Below, one piece after another: positions 9,260 to 22,099 of a DNA stretch of 64,000 bases. Position 1 is the first letter of the stretch. The number at the start of each line of letters is the position of its first letter. Origin of the DNA: Sternotherus odoratus. Its lineage: Eukaryota; Chordata; Testudines; Kinosternidae. Under the pieces are notes generated by a model, which saw nothing but the letters and a program-made list of their open reading frames with translations, was not told the DNA's origin and did not search any database. The stretch is from assembly GCA_032164245.1 (NCBI GenBank), contig JAVMKO010000005.1:46082193-46146192 (forward strand), given 5' to 3'. The translations under genes and the position numbers were made by a program.

Positions 9260-12200
9260 CTCTAGAGGGTTCCTAACCCTGTGTTAGTCTAGGATGTAAA
9301 TACAGCTTATCTGGTTATTCCTGCATTGAATCCTGTGCCTATTAGCATCTTTTAAAAAACAGAATTCAGCTGGAAGCAGGAAGTTCAGGACTCCTTTCAA
9401 GGGCCTAGCAGGAGCTTGATGCTTCAGTGTCACTTGAAAACACAGTTCAGAACAAACAGCACAAGAATGTGAAAGACACTCTGGATTTGGGCCCGAGGCA
9501 AAGAATAAAGTACTGTAGTGCTAATGAAGAAAATCGAGTAGGGCAGTTGTACTTTTAGCTTCATGCTACTAGCACGGTCAGTCATATCTCAGGGTCAGGC
9601 CCTGGAAACAGCCACAGGTAGACAAAAGTAACAGCTGCAATTGCCTTAATATTCCTGGGATTCAATCCAACTGGCTGCTGGAGAAGAAAAGGGTCATAGT
9701 GCCTGTGCTCTTTTGGAGATGGCTTGCATCCACCGACAGGGACAATATCAGTACACTATCACAGCACTCAGGACAACATACGGACTGCAATTGTGCCACA
9801 ATCACATCCCCATATGAGCGCTTGTCACAACTAGGCCCCTAACAACCAAACTAGAGCAGGTATTTCTCAGCAGGGACATATAATTCAGTGTACTTTAAAG
9901 TCCAGCCTATATGCAAAGAAAATGAATTACAGTGTTAGATGGTTGGTGCAAGACCAGCAGTGTTCAGAAGAGTGGGTATCTTCTCCTTGTGCACACCCAA
10001 GATTTCACACTCAGTAAACACTTTCAGGAAGGACTTAGTGTGGGTTCTGGGACTGAACCACACATGTGCCAAATGGGAGTGCGAGTTTTCATGTGCCCCT
10101 GGCTGTGATATCTTGATAACTGTGCCTTTGGTGTCCTGTTCCTACTGTGCTGTATGTGGAACAAGTTACTGAGCAGAGCCCAACAGCCCACCACAGAAAT
10201 TTCTACAGAAACTTCTACCCAGTCTCTGTCCACAAACTGAAAAACTGCTACCCAAAGCTAGTGCTGCTCTCCACTGGGTCCTTGCACTAGGGAGACTGTG
10301 CAAAGATCTCCATACAGGGAAGTGCATCTATTTAGGGGAGAAATCATTTTAAAGGACACCCTTAAATGTACAAGCCACACTACATACTGTATTTTATAAG
10401 CAACAGTACTTGAAAGAAATAATGTCTGGTCTGGTGCTGGATGTAGGGTCTGATGCTGGACGCAATGATCTCGCCATGAGGAGAAGTCGTAGCTGAATGT
10501 CCCAGTCATTTCTGGCCCTGGCAGTCAGGTTCTGGCAATGGGTACACTTCTGTGGGACATGTTCCTCTCCCAGGCAATGGATGAACTGTGGGTAAGTGTC
10601 AGTTACTGGGAAGGCCTCCTAGCAGGAAATGTACCTCTTCAACTTGGGAGATCCAGACACAAAGGTGAGGGAGAAAGCTTCCCAGCCAGGAAGGGGAGGA
10701 AGAAGGAGAACTAAGTCCTAAACTGTGAGCTAATAAGGAGGGTAAGTAGGAAGGAAAAATTAAGTTGTTTTGTTTTTTTTAATAGGGAGAGAACAAGAAA
10801 AGGAAAGAAATAACTACTAAACTACGCCAAAACTAACCGGTAAGTCACTATCCAACAGGTCAAAGGAGACACAGGTTGTGCTGTGGATTCAGTCCCGGAC
10901 CATAGGCGGTAGAGAAGGAACTGGGGAGGGGGTCAGTTGGATGGTATAATGTTACATATTCATGCCTCTCACAATGTGAGATGGGGAGGTGTACATGTGC
11001 GGTTGAAAGGGCACTGCTGATAAAGATCCTCCAATCCCAGGAGCGGGGGGTGCTGCTGCACCTACAGTGGAGCACTCACAGGGACATCACTGGAAGAACA
11101 GACCTTTCAAGTTAAAATTAGCTTGTATTCATTCACATGGCCCAACAGTGCTACATTTTTACAATAAACCAGCGGAGTGGGGGTTCATCCAGAAAATTTG
11201 GTTGCAAGGATGCAAAGCAAAAAATAGTTTATTTAGTGCCTAATTCTAAATAGCTTATTTGGTGCCTCACAGATACAGCAACCAGTGAAGAACCGAGTAC
11301 CTAGAAATGGGGACAGAACTTGGCCCTTCAGCATACCAGTCAGAATTGGTTTCGTCAAGGAGCCTACACAGAAGCCACTAAAATACCCAAACTTTCTGTA
11401 GAAACCTCAGCCCCCATCTTCTTATATCTATTTTGGTTCCTCTCTAGTTCATTCTAACTTTCAGAGGCTCTGACTCAGACATAATGAGAATAATTCGCCT
11501 TAATTCTAGCACTGAAGAGATTTATGAAATCTTGTACACTCGGAGGAGTGTATGAAAGGAAGAACTGCTGAGCCTCAGGGGAAAAAAAGAGCCCTTTCAG
11601 ATCTCTGATCAAGGTCAAACTAGACATTTAGACTTAAAAATAACAAATAAATCCATGTGAAGACAAAGGCCTATTGTATATTGCTCACTCCTCCAGAACA
11701 ACCCACAGCAGGGTGAGCATTACATGGGAAAACTCAGTGCAAATTCACTCTAGTATTCTCAGCTCTTTTCTTCTGTTGATGGTGAGGGTTGTGGACAAAG
11801 AGAAGAAAGATTTGTGTGCCCACAAATAAGCAGTAGGGGATACTGCCTTCCAAATACACAGATTGCCACAGTTTCTTACAGAAATCCCATGAACCTAGGA
11901 ACACTAGAGCAGAGGCACAGTCCCCTGAAAGCTACTTCCTCCCCACCTCATCCCATAGCTGACAAAGGAGTTGTGCTGCTAGAAGGTGCCACCAAAGATG
12001 GGTGAGAGGAGAATTAGGTGGGTAGTAGGAGTTCCTATTAGAATGCTCCAGATTTCCCAGGGTATGACAGTCCAGCGGGCAGATTCCTGTGACCCTATCC
12101 CTCCTCTTTGGGGGCAAGAAAAAGTATGTGCTTCCTCTCTCTGCTTACCAGCTCGACTTGACCAATGTTCCCTTATGAAAATGTATGTAGAGTTCAATAG

Positions 12201-12687
12201 GAAATGCTAACTGTATATAGGATTTCCATCCTGCAGAATGGTACAGAAAATGATATCCATGCTACAGGATTCTATAGGAAGGCTCAGAATAATCTATAGA
12301 AATGGTCTCATTGTCTGTTAAATTCTGTTGGATTTTAAGAGTAATTTCTAGAGAAACTTGTTAACTTTCTATTAAACCTTATTAGTTTAACCCTATTACA
12401 TTCTATGGGATGCTGTATTAACTTTTATTTTCAATAAGGGTATTCGACAGAGTCTTAGATCTTCCAAGCAACAGAGCAGGCTGGAGTAAAGATTGGTCTT
12501 AAACTCGTGAACATCAGTTTCTTCTTTATTTAGTTGCCATTACTTTCGTTCCAGAGCCTCTGGAAGAGCTTCCAGCCCTGCAAGCAACTCTCCCTGCACA
12601 CACTGCTTAGGATATCACACTCTTGCAAAGGAAATGGACAAGTCTGAATTCAGAACTTGACAACCATGGGAGCTCTGCCTATGAAGG
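9260..12687. other. Unannotated 3.4 kb
   Basis: I see no gene, recent repeat border or RNA in this stretch. Open frames of 60-80 codons occur on both strands (for example 9939-10172, 10258-10509, 12771 onward) but overlap each other in several frames and show no domain. It may hold old, decayed repeats that only a database search would reveal. Confidence 0.5.
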
Positions 12688-13668
12688 TGTACTGAGGCGG
12701 AGTGGCCTCCCACTGAGCCAAAGGGGGAGGAGCCACTCTGTGACCCCCGGTGGGCACAGCCAGGCCATGCTCACTCCTCCCACCAAAAACTAAGGCGCAG
12801 GACAGAAAGTATAAAAGGCGGGGTCTCTAACCCAGTTGAGTCGAAGCCAGATGTCTCCAGGCTGCTGCAGATCCCCAGAGTGGAACCGGTGCTGCACCAC
12901 GCCCTGCCCTCGGAGGAGGCTAATCCAGGCGAAGAGCTGCCAGGACTGCTGCTTGCCACATACCCTGAAGAGGCAGGGGAAACCCCCAAGCTGCAGGTAC
13001 ATGATGGTGGGAGAGTAGGAAGTAACCCAGAGAAAACCACTATAGTCTGGTTGTGTTGCTGCCCAAACACCAGTCACCGTGTTTCGAGCGGATACCCTGT
13101 CCGCTGTTACCTTAACTCTGCCACTGTTAAGGCCCTGGGCTCAGACCTGGGGGAGTAGGGTAGGCCCAGGTCCCGCTACCCCATGCTTCCGTGGGGTGGC
13201 AGCCGCCTGTGTTTGTCTGTCATTTGCTAGAACTAGGACAACAGACTGTTGCTCCAGCCCTGTCTGAGGGTTGGAGCCCCCTTAGACTGTTCGGTGCTCC
13301 ACCCTAGCTGAGACCTGAGCCCCTAGATTGTTTCTTTAAGGGTCTGAGCCCAAGCCTGTTTGGCCCTGCCTAAAGGCCTGAGCTCACAGGCTGCTTGTGG
13401 TTCCACCCTGATTGAGGGCCTGAACCCTAAGACTGTTTGTTCTGTCCTGCCTGAGGATCTGCACCCCAAGGCTATTTGATTCCTCCACTCTGCCTGCTTG
13501 TTTGCTGTCATCTATACTTCCAGAGGGGCCTCAGCCCCAACACTTGAATCGCTACTCCCTGAAATGGGGCAATGCCTCAGCGAATGCAATGAAGCACAGT
13601 GGCCTCCCACTGAGCCGGCGGGTGGGCAGGAGGAAGGGGGGGGGCAGGAAACTACCGCTAATACTACA
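12688..13668 (+). mobile_element. LTR of an endogenous retroelement (probable solo LTR)
   Basis: The proposed LTR starts TGTACTGAGGCGGAGTGGCC and ends CTAATACTACA. A TATA box (AGTATAAAAGGCG) lies near 12810, about 120 bases in. Downstream, from about 13258 to 13480, are degenerate repeats of roughly 50 bases with CCTGAGCCC and GACTGTTTG cores. The phrase AGTGGCCTCCCACTGAGCC occurs near both ends. The antisense LTR at 39776-40725 has the same type of start (TGTAGTGAGG...GTGGCCTCCCA), TATA spacing and repeated end phrase, which supports the borders. The flanks GAAGG and AGAGG match poorly as a TSD, so the borders are not certain. No internal region follows. Confidence 0.65.
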
Positions 13669-13953
13669 AGAGGGCTAGCAAGATTAGGTTCTTGGCAAGC
13701 AAGAGAAGGGGGCATTACTCCCATTTGGGATTGTTTTCACCAGAAAATTACACTGAGTTAGAGCACAACCTTGAGAGGTCATGTTAACTAAAAGATATTG
13801 ATTATGGCTTTTGTAATCAGTTTAGATAAGATCAAGCTGGTCATGAATTAACCTATTGGGGCCAAGGATTTACCCAATACCAGATGATACAGTGTTAAAC
13901 ATGACTTGCCCCAGTCTACACTGGCTGCAAAGGCATAGTTGTCACAGAGTGAG
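13669..13953. other. Spacer between two LTRs
   Basis: About 285 bases with no recognisable gene or repeat. It separates two unrelated LTRs and carries no gag, pol or primer-binding-site sequence that would join them into one provirus. Confidence 0.45.
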
Positions 13954-15066
13954 TGTGACAAGATACACCCCTGTGTTCACACTCTACAGATTTGTGATTG
14001 TTGTACAAGGCATGTCTTGTGAGGAATCTTTTAAAAACTCATCATTTGATGGTCAGTATTGTCCTGGTAAAATATGGCAACACTGTCTGAAGTTATAAGA
14101 TTCCCCTCTATGGTGTTATTAACACATATTCCAAACCCCCCAGTCCTGCCCACATAGAAGCTGGCAAATAAGTCTGTCTTAAACAAAGGAATGTGTGATT
14201 GGCTTAATTTGAATTTAACCAGTAAACAGAGTCACCAAGAAGAATGAGAAGACCAAGGATGTGCAGATAAAAAGCCCAGCAAAGGAACATCCTTCCACGT
14301 CGGCCCTGTAGCTCCTGGTGCTCAGCTGGAAATGTTTTTCCAAGAGGTGGACTGAAAGTATAAAAAGAAGAGCCAGAATCCCAAGGCACCCCTCTCTCAC
14401 TCCCTGCCCATCATATTCACTGCACTTGGAGACAAAGGAAGCAACCATTGGACTCTGGTGGAGTGGTTCTTGACCTAAAAAGTTTGGTTAGTCAGACGGC
14501 TGAAAGCATGTGGTGAGAAAATTTTGCTTTAAATCTAACATAGTTTGTTAAGTTAGGCTCTAGTAAGCATATTACCTATATTTTTCTTGTAAATGTTTCT
14601 AACCTTTATGCCTCATTACTTGGACTCACTTAAAATCTCTGTCTTTGTAGTTACAGTAATACACTTGTTTTACTGTTTAGTTTAATCCAGTGTGTTCAAG
14701 TTGAAGTGTCTGGGTAAATCCATTTGGGGTAACACAGTTGTGTGCAAATTCTTTTAAGGGGAATAATGGACTTAACATATTCGTCCTGTCCAGGAGAGGG
14801 TTGGGCAATACAAGACATATGTTTCTGGGGCAAGATCTGGGACTGGGAGTTTATTGGAGTCACCCTGCAGCATCATCAATTCTAGAAAGAGCCAAAATCT
14901 GGCTGCAGCACACACAGACGTAGCTGGAAGTCACTTACATGCAGGAGGCTGTTTGTGAGCAATCCAGGTTGGAAGCTACAGCAGCAAAGCAGTGTAAAGG
15001 GTACCCTTGGTTAGAGGACTGGGATGACAGAGTTACTCAGTCTGGATTGTACCCTGGTATGTCACA
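13954..15066 (+). mobile_element. Solo LTR, 1.1 kb, sense
   Basis: The element starts TGTGACAAGATACACCCC and ends ATGTCACA, with TG...CA tips. It is flanked by GTGAG (13949-13953) and GTTAG (15067-15071), a 5-bp TSD with one change. A TATA box (AAAGTATAAAAAGAAG, about 14357) lies about 400 bases in, giving sense orientation. No internal retroviral region is attached on either side, so it is best read as a solo LTR left by recombination between two LTRs. The class (ERV or Gypsy) cannot be fixed from the LTR alone. Confidence 0.75.
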
Positions 15067-15511
15067 GTTAGTTCACTCAACTCAATGTCATGCTCTAATT
15101 CAGTGTAATTTCCTAAGGTATACCCTTCTTTTGTGCTTTAAAATGTTAGACCCCCAAATCAAGAAAACAGGATGCAGAGACGCGTAAAACCAGGGGGAAA
15201 AAAGATGAATATTCTTCTTTTACCAATAGCTTTGCAGCTTATATTTATCAAGAATGGACTTTTCCACAATCTGTGTTTGATACAGCTCATGAGGAGAACA
15301 GGAGTTTGTAAAGAACATACCTTGAGCAAAGCACGGAAGAGGAGAAACTACAGCTCTATAAGTATGTTCCAATGCACTGGAAAAGAGACAAATAATCAAT
15401 GATGCAGAACACAACAATGTAATGCAGTCATTGGAAGAATAAAGTGCAAACTGTTCTGTCAACTCCAAGTAAAAAAAGGAACTACCACCCTGAGCCATCT
15501 GTGAAACCTGA
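15067..15511. other. Spacer between two solo LTRs
   Basis: The 445 bases show no retroviral coding region, no repeat border and no gene. Open frames at 15172-15402 (+) and 15220-15498 (-) overlap and lack a domain. Confidence 0.45.
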
Positions 15512-16589
15512 TGTGACGGTGCTGTTCCTGGTGGGATCCAACTGAGAGTGTCAGATCAGGACAGATTGCTTCCAAAAGGGCAACTGCAGCCCAAAGCTGG
15601 GGTTTTTCCACACTAAGGCAAACCCAACCAGCTAAACAGAAAAAACTTTGGTCTCACCCCACTGGCTAACCACAAGTCACATAAGCAATCCCCTTAAGAC
15701 ACTCCAGATTCCCAGTAGCACCACCAGCAGCCACCTGTCCTGGGGATCAATGGTTATGAAAACCAATCCCCCAAATAAAGAAAACGGTTCTCCCCAATTC
15801 CAAAGAATCAGGCCCCAGACCCAGGTCAATATACAAATTAGATCTTACCACAAATCACGCTGTAGCCAATCCTTTAGAATCTAACATCTAAAGGTTTATT
15901 ATAAAAGGAAAAAGGTATAGGTGAGGGTTAAGAATGGTTAAAAGAAATCAATTACATGCAGTAATGGCACATCTCTTAGTTTAGGCTTGCAGCAAAGGTA
16001 GAATAACTGCAGGTTCAAATCAAAGTCTTTGGATGCATCCCATTTGGGGGATGGGTCAGTACCATTGTCCAGAGTTCCCAGAGTAGCAAAGTTCCATCCA
16101 AAGCTGGAAACAAGGCAGGCTGAAGTCTGGAGGTGAAAGACAAAAATGGGGAATGTTCTTCCAGGCTTTATAGACTTTTTCTTCTGGGCCAAGACCCTCC
16201 TCCTTCTTTTGCAGAGTCCGGTTGCAAAATGGAGGCTCACAGTCACAAGGTCCAATCACCAGACTTCTCCAGGATTCAGTTTCTGACCAGGCAGTGACAT
16301 TCCTAGAGCAGCTCGGGTGTGGACAGGCATATACAAAGTCCATTGTGTGGTTGATGTCCCTTAATGGGCCATCAGGCAGCCCCTGCCTGTCTGAGCCTTC
16401 ACAGGAGCCAAGCCTAAGCTTGCATTACAGGCACCTTTAACTTTAGTTACAGAATAGATATACACATATGGAATAGATACACACATATGGAATAGATACA
16501 CACATAAGACACCTGTTATGACCCCCTTCACATAATATTTCGTGCACCCATTGATCTACACGGTACCAAACTATTTCAGTACCGTGACA
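15512..16589 (-). mobile_element. Solo LTR, 1.08 kb, antisense
   Basis: The + strand reads TGTGACGGTGCTG at the left and CAGTACCGTGACA at the right, an inverted pair with TG...CA tips. It is flanked by a perfect 5-bp TSD, CCTGA (15507-15511 and 16590-16594). On the minus strand there is a TATA box (CTATAAAGCC, about 16163-16172) and, downstream of it, an AATAAA poly(A) signal (about 15892-15898), so transcription would run leftward. A 19-bp tandem repeat lies in its U3 part at 16453-16508. No internal region remains. Confidence 0.85.
16453..16508. repeat. 19-bp tandem repeat, three copies, in the LTR U3
   Basis: Three near-identical copies of AATAGATACACACATATGG lie head to tail at 16453, 16472 and 16491. 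They sit upstream of the antisense TATA box of the LTR at 15512-16589, where LTR enhancer repeats usually lie. An enhancer role is inference from position only. Confidence 0.8.
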
Positions 16590-16594
16590 CCTGA

Positions 16595-18060
16595 CAAGCA
16601 TCTTTCTTCCATTTTCTTCAACTAGTAATGTTGTTTTTAAAAGCTAATAGTCATCATTTGTCTATGAATCATCTGATATGAGGCAACAGTATCCAAGTCC
16701 CAGTCTATATGAAACCCAAGGCAACATCATCTGTGTTTATTATTCTACAAACAGCAGCGGTGCCAAGTTTCCTGCAACACCCACTTTTAGATGCCGAAAT
16801 CCAGAGGACCTAATGTGCTGCTGTTAGCGTTTAGAGACAGGAATAAGTTTTGATCCAATACATCAGACAAAGGCTCAGTTAGTAATAAGATGGAATTGGA
16901 TTCCACAGCAACTGAAAATAGTGTCAAATACTAAAAGCACCTTATGTAACTCATACCGGATAATTCATATTTATTCTCTTCAATTCTATTTCTCAAGCTG
17001 GTGTTTTAAGCATCCTAAAAATACCATGAAAATTCAAAAATAGCAGTGAAATCCTTCTAGCTAATCACATAAATGCAGCTTGATTGATGTGTACAAATGT
17101 TTTATTTAACTCTGTTCTTACATTTGCTGCTACTACATCGCATTCAATATGAAATTGTTCATGATCAGCTGTAATGACATGGGACTAATATCAGCACTGT
17201 GGCAATTACACTAGTAAATAGAGATTAATCTACCTAAATTCCTGTCAGTATCTGCCATTGAACAGTACACCACAACACAGAGGAACAAAAGGATATTGTG
17301 GATGTATTGGAGAACCACTCTGATGGTTCTGCCTGTGACAGCTCCATAGAGTGCCTTCATCTTCCAAAGGGGTGGGGTTTTGCATGGCTCTCTCTCCATG
17401 AGGGGGTGAGTCAACTGGAGGAAGAGCTGCCTGAAGAGGGTGTTGGAGCTTAGCTGCTATCTACCCAGGGCCATGTAGATGTTGCAGTGCCTCCTACAGA
17501 GTAACACATTTGGGGACCCCCCTAGCTACTTGCAGGCCTGCAACCAGGCACTTCTCTTAATGCTTTCCTGCACACCCATACCACTACCTACCTGCAGTCT
17601 CTTTTAAGGCTGAGGTAGCATCCCCCTTCACACACAGCCAACCAACCTTTCGCAGGCTCTGAAACCTCTGGTCATGGACCTATAATGAAGTGAGTTTGAA
17701 GCACACACTTCCAGACAGGAATGATAGGAGGCCAGATGGGGAATTCTTTCTTCACTATAGTCTGCCAGCATGAAGGACAGGGAATCAAAGATAGCAACAC
17801 TGGCAGAACCAGGGTCCCAGCCCTATGTGGTCACAAACGTAAAGTGAACCTCAAGCTCTCCATGGTCTATGTTCAGAGCTGTTGCACTGATCCTTGCCAA
17901 GGAGCTTCAGGAAGTGCAGAAGCCCTACGTTTGTATTATTAAGACCTATCTCAAGTTCAGGGCCCCAAGGTGCGAGGCACAGTACATAGACATAGTGAGA
18001 GAAGTCCATCCCCACCTTGCAGGGTTTACAAGCTCAATAAATAGGCAAGACTGACAAAAG
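16595..18060. other. Unannotated 1.5 kb
   Basis: No gene or repeat border is supported. The open frames at 17211-17414 (-), 17721-17942 (+) and 17869-18054 (+) have no domain. Confidence 0.5.
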
Positions 18061-18064
18061 TAGA

Positions 18065-18190
18065 TGAGGAAACAGAAGCAAAATTAAGTAACTCATCCAA
18101 CGGTACACAGCAAGTCAGAGGCAAAGTCAAGCCAGTCCGAATTCAGGTCTAAACTTGTGCTCTATTCACTACACCATGTCATCGCTCAAC
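18065..18190 (+). repeat. MIR-type SINE fragment
   Basis: The order GATGAGGAAACAGAAGCA, TTAAGTAACTCATCCAACGG, CACAGCAAGTCAGAGGCA, CGAATTCAGGTCT and TGCTCTATTCACTACACCAT matches the 3' half of a MIR closely. It is the clearest MIR in the window and reads sense. Confidence 0.8.
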
Positions 18191-18653
18191 TTACATACCC
18201 CTTCTACTTCCACTAGCAGGAAGAATTGTTACACTCACCAACAGGGATCCTGGAAAGCAATAGGATGGATATCTAAGTTACGGTGCATGAGCATGGGACG
18301 GGGTTTTGGGGTAAGCCAGAAGGTTTGCTACATTAAAGTGGACTCTTTCTTCACTGAAACAAACTCTCTGCTTCTGCGTCCCAAACAGTCACTCTTCAGG
18401 TTCCCATGGATACGGAGCAGCTACAAGGTGCCAACTTATACCTTGTGGGAAAGGCACTGGAATTAGAAATATTTATTCAGCTGGACACATTGTTTGCCAA
18501 AGTATGTTCACTGGTCAAACTTTCCCTTTCCCTTCAAGGAGGTTTGTCTGTGAGATTCCAGTAGGTATAGTCCATATGTATGAGTAGCAAAATCCCTGAA
18601 CCTCCACCCACGCTCACCTGCAGCTTGATAAGTGCTTACCCCAGTTGGAAGAT
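18191..18653. other. Unannotated stretch
   Basis: No gene or repeat is supported. A 103-codon open frame (18155-18466) overlaps the MIR at its start and shows no domain. Confidence 0.45.
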
Positions 18654-18772
18654 GAGAGTTGCCAACCCTCCAGGATTGTCCTGGAGTCTCCAGGAATTAA
18701 AGATTAATCTTTAATTTAAAAATGTCATGTGATGAAACCTCCAGGAGTAAGTCCAACCAAAACTGGCAATCC
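18654..18772. mobile_element. Short hAT-like MITE with TTGCCAACCCTCC end
   Basis: The left part AGAGTTGCCAACCCTCC and the right end AAAACTGGCAATCCTA form imperfect inverted repeats. The inner phrases CTCCAGGATTGTCCTGGAG and ATTAAAGATTAATCTTTAAT are themselves palindromic. The element is about 119 bp and non-coding. No convincing 8-bp TSD remains. Confidence 0.65.
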
Positions 18773-19764
18773 TAATATCCAAGCATGTCAAAAATGCTTC
18801 TACCCTCTCTACGATCAGTGAATATGTTTGCTGGATGTTGAAATGTCTCTGTTCCATTTGGCTATTCCCCTGTATATCAGAAGAGGTAGGTGGGGGTGTT
18901 GCTATGTTAGCGTGTTATGTGCCGTAAGCAATTCTTCCCTAACACCTTTCTCTGTGCAAGAAGTAAGGTTCTTTGGTCCTTTCCATGGAACAGCTTCCTC
19001 TCCCCTTTGTGCCTGGGAAGCTAGTTTGGCTCATGACTGTGGGGATGGAGTTGGGGGCTAGAGTCATATTCTGAGCAGAGGGCTTTACTCCTAGGTGTGT
19101 GAGTGACCGCTGTGACAACCTAGCCCCAGCCTTGCTGGGTGACACAATATATAACCACTCCAATATTTGTCCTTGGAAACTTGTGAGACCTGATGTCAGT
19201 ACATCTCCTTTGCAGCAGATTCCCCCCCCTCCCCCCTTCATTCCCTGTTTAGGATGAGCGTAAAGGTATTCGATTTCATCATACCTCAATTCTCATCTGT
19301 AAAAGGAGATTAACATAACTTATTCCACTTTAGCAAGGCGCTGTGAGATGCTATGGGTACAAAGGATGCAGAATTGCATCATAACTCACTTTTTACTTTG
19401 GGCTCCCCAGAAAAGCTTCTACAAAAGTAAGAGGTAAGTTCTGATGGAATTTCTGCACCCTTTGAATCCATACTTATTATGGCCCAATCCTATGTCCACT
19501 AATGTTAATGGAAAGACTCCCCTCGATTTCAGAGAGTGTTAGATCAAGCCCTATCAAACCACATTTGACTTCATAAGCCTCCACGTGCCCATGCCATTGT
19601 GCAAAATGAAATATAAATTTGTTTTAAAATTCATTGGCGGGGCAGCACTGAGTATGTGTTTTAATCACCAGCATCTACTACAGGAAGCTGTCTATAGATA
19701 CATCAGCTCAGACTTGTAGTCAGATGTTGCTAGATGTTGGCTGCTTTGGGACTCCTTTGTGTGC
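18773..19764. other. Mostly unannotated, with old MIR/L3-like pieces
   Basis: The part 19290-19380 contains TCTCATCTGTAAAAGGAGAT and GGCGCTGTGAGATGCTATG, an antisense MIR/L3-type match. The part 19480-19560 resembles the old repeat at 5060-5210. No gene is supported. Confidence 0.4.
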
Positions 19765-20400
19765 TGTCTGAGCTCTGCACAGTTGCCACAGCAGACCTCG
19801 ATCGATCTGCCCAGGAACCACAGACTCAATTCATAGTGAAGGCACTTGCTCAGGGTTTATTGTCAATGAAGCACAGCCCTAATGTCCTGGCTCAATGGTT
19901 ACAGGTACACTAACACATGTATGCCGTTGCAATGGACTAGCTCAGTTAATGGCAGGACTTTCAATTATCCTCGAGGCCAACCAAAGACGTCCTCCGAGAT
20001 ACATCTTTATACACAGATACAAACAAGTTACGTATTGCCCTTATCATATCTAGGTGCCACCCTCAGATGTATTTGGGTGCCACCAATTGCCTTGTACCTG
20101 TTGGTTCAATCAAAACATTTCTATCCATCATGCTGTCATCCTGACCTTATCTTTAGGATGGGTCTGTGTTTCTGTTCTCTTTGGGGAACGTGCTGGTATC
20201 GGGGTATTCTGGTACCATCCTTCTCAAAAGTGTTTGAATGTGTGTTTCTGTAATATTATCCCTATTCATGCCAGATTCTGTGAGCAGGCCCTGCCTTTTG
20301 CTTTATAGCAGCAAAGCTTTGACCACTACTTTAGTTTAGGCCTCAGGACTCATACCAGGCCTCTGATACATGGGCTTATGTTTCAGGTCCTCTTCCTACA
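19765..20400 (-). mobile_element. LTR, antisense (probable solo LTR)
   Basis: The + strand segment runs from TGTCTGAGCTCTGC to CCTCTTCCTACA with TG...CA tips. On the minus strand there is a TATA box (GTGTATAAAGATG, about 20004-20016) followed about 150 bases downstream by an AATAAA signal (about 19855-19860), the expected U3-R-U5 order. The flanking bases do not give a clear TSD (TGTGC and TTACT), so the outer borders may be off by some bases. No internal region is attached. Confidence 0.6.
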
Positions 20401-21220
20401 TTACTATTTACTGGTAAGAAAGAAAGATTTTGACCCAAAATAGTACTAATTTTTCACCCTTCATAAGCAAAAAACCTAGCCAAACAAAAAACAACAATAA
20501 AAAAGACTGGACTTTTTATGAGCTCTAAGGATTTTTGGTTAAAGCTTGCTGTTGAAGGCTGAGAAATCGTGTTCTACATATATTCTGATTCCAAGAAAAT
20601 GATGCACTTTCTGTCCGTCCGAAGACAGCAAGATGGCTCAACTGGCTCAGAGGAGGTATTATTAATAATAATAAATGTTGCCATTATACAAGCAATTCCG
20701 ACATGAACTGTTCTTATCTAATGTTAGTTCAGACTGCCAAAGGAATGTGGTTTCAACTGCCTTGGCATGGAGCAGCAATTCTTTTCGGAGCCCAATTAAG
20801 TTCAGCCACAAGCACACACTTCCTACGGATATCCCAAAGGATCAGACCCAAACCAGGCTATGGTCCTAAAAGATAGAAGGGAGACCACAGGAAAATGAAA
20901 TTCTACCACTAATCTGTTAATTTACAGTTTGAAGAATGAACATTCAGAGTGCCATCCACTCCCTAAAATAGCCTGGGGGGGGGGACGACAAAAAACAGTA
21001 GCAGATTTTTATAGCTGTTGCAGTAATCTTATTTCTATTCCCAATAGTTAAGCAATGCAGTGATCTCTCATGGAAGATGACACTATAGCAGACATCATAG
21101 TTGCAAGTGTTTATTTTTTATATTAATTATTCTCTAAATTATACAGAATTTATGTACAATTCTAGGGTTCAGGCAAGTTGTCTCATTGTGGAAACACTGG
21201 ATGCCCTGGTGTAAAGTAAT
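20401..21220. other. Unannotated stretch
   Basis: No gene or repeat border is supported in these 820 bases. Confidence 0.5.
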
Positions 21221-21358
21221 TAGGGCTGTCAATCATAGTTAACTCAAAAAATTAACAGTGATTAAAAAAATTAATTGTAATTAATTGCACTGTTAAACAA
21301 TAGAATACCAATTGAAACTTATTAAATATTTTTGGATGTTTTTCCACATTTTTAAATA

Positions 21359-21558
21359 CAGTGGATTCCAATTAATTGGGACACATCGGGACCAGAACAA
21401 TTTGGCCCAATTAAGCGGCTGCCCCAATTAACCAAAGTAAATTTTATTTTAAATTTTGTTTAATGGCAACAAATGACGCTTTGTTTCCATTCTCTGCGAT
21501 GTGTCCCGATTAAGCGGCTGCCCCAATTAACGGTGGCTCGATTAACCGGAATCCACTG
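21359..21558. mobile_element. 200-bp Tc1/mariner-type MITE (pogo/Tigger-like)
   Basis: The ends CAGTGGATTCCAATTAAT and GATTAACCGGAATCCACTG are inverted repeats. The element is flanked by TA on both sides (21357-21358 and 21559-21560), the standard target of Tc1/mariner elements. Inside, the phrase AATTAAGCGGCTGCCCCAATTAA occurs twice in related form. It interrupts the left arm of the hAT at 21221-23298; the sequence on either side (TTTAAATA / TATTGATTTC) joins cleanly when it is removed. Confidence 0.85.
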
Positions 21559-22099
21559 TATATTGATTTCTATTACAACACAGACTACAAAGTGTTCAGT
21601 GCTCACTTTCTATTATTTTGTATTAAAATATTTGCACTGTAAAAATGATAAACATAAGAAATAGTATTTTTCCATTCATCTCATACAAGTATTGTAGTGC
21701 AAGCTCTTCATCCTGAAAGTATAACTTACAAATGTAGATTTTTTTGTTACAAAACTGCACTCAGAAACAGAACAATGTAAAACTTTAGAGCCCACAAGTC
21801 CACTTAGTCCTATTTCTTGTTCAGCCAACTGCTAAGATAAACAAGTTTGCTTACATTTACTGGAGATATTGCTGACTGCTTCCTATTTACAATGTCACCT
21901 GAAAGTGAGAACAGGTGTTTGCATGGCACTTTTGTAGCCAGCGTTGCAAGGTATTTACATACCAGGTATGCTAAACATTCATGTCCCCTTTATGCTTCGG
22001 TCACGATTCCAGAGGACATGCTTCCATGCTAATGATGCTCGTTAAAAATATAATGCATTAAATAATTTGTGACAGAACTCCTTGGGGGAGAATTCTATG

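Noticed and set aside
12688..16589. One provirus bounded by the LTRs at 12.7 and 16.5 kb
   Set aside because: The three LTRs differ in sequence, the last is antisense, one has its own exact TSD, and no gag/pol/env sequence lies between them.
21847..22032. Small gene in the plus strand of the hAT left arm
   Set aside because: The sequence is the inverse of the transposase 3' region in the right arm, so the plus-strand frame is a by-product.
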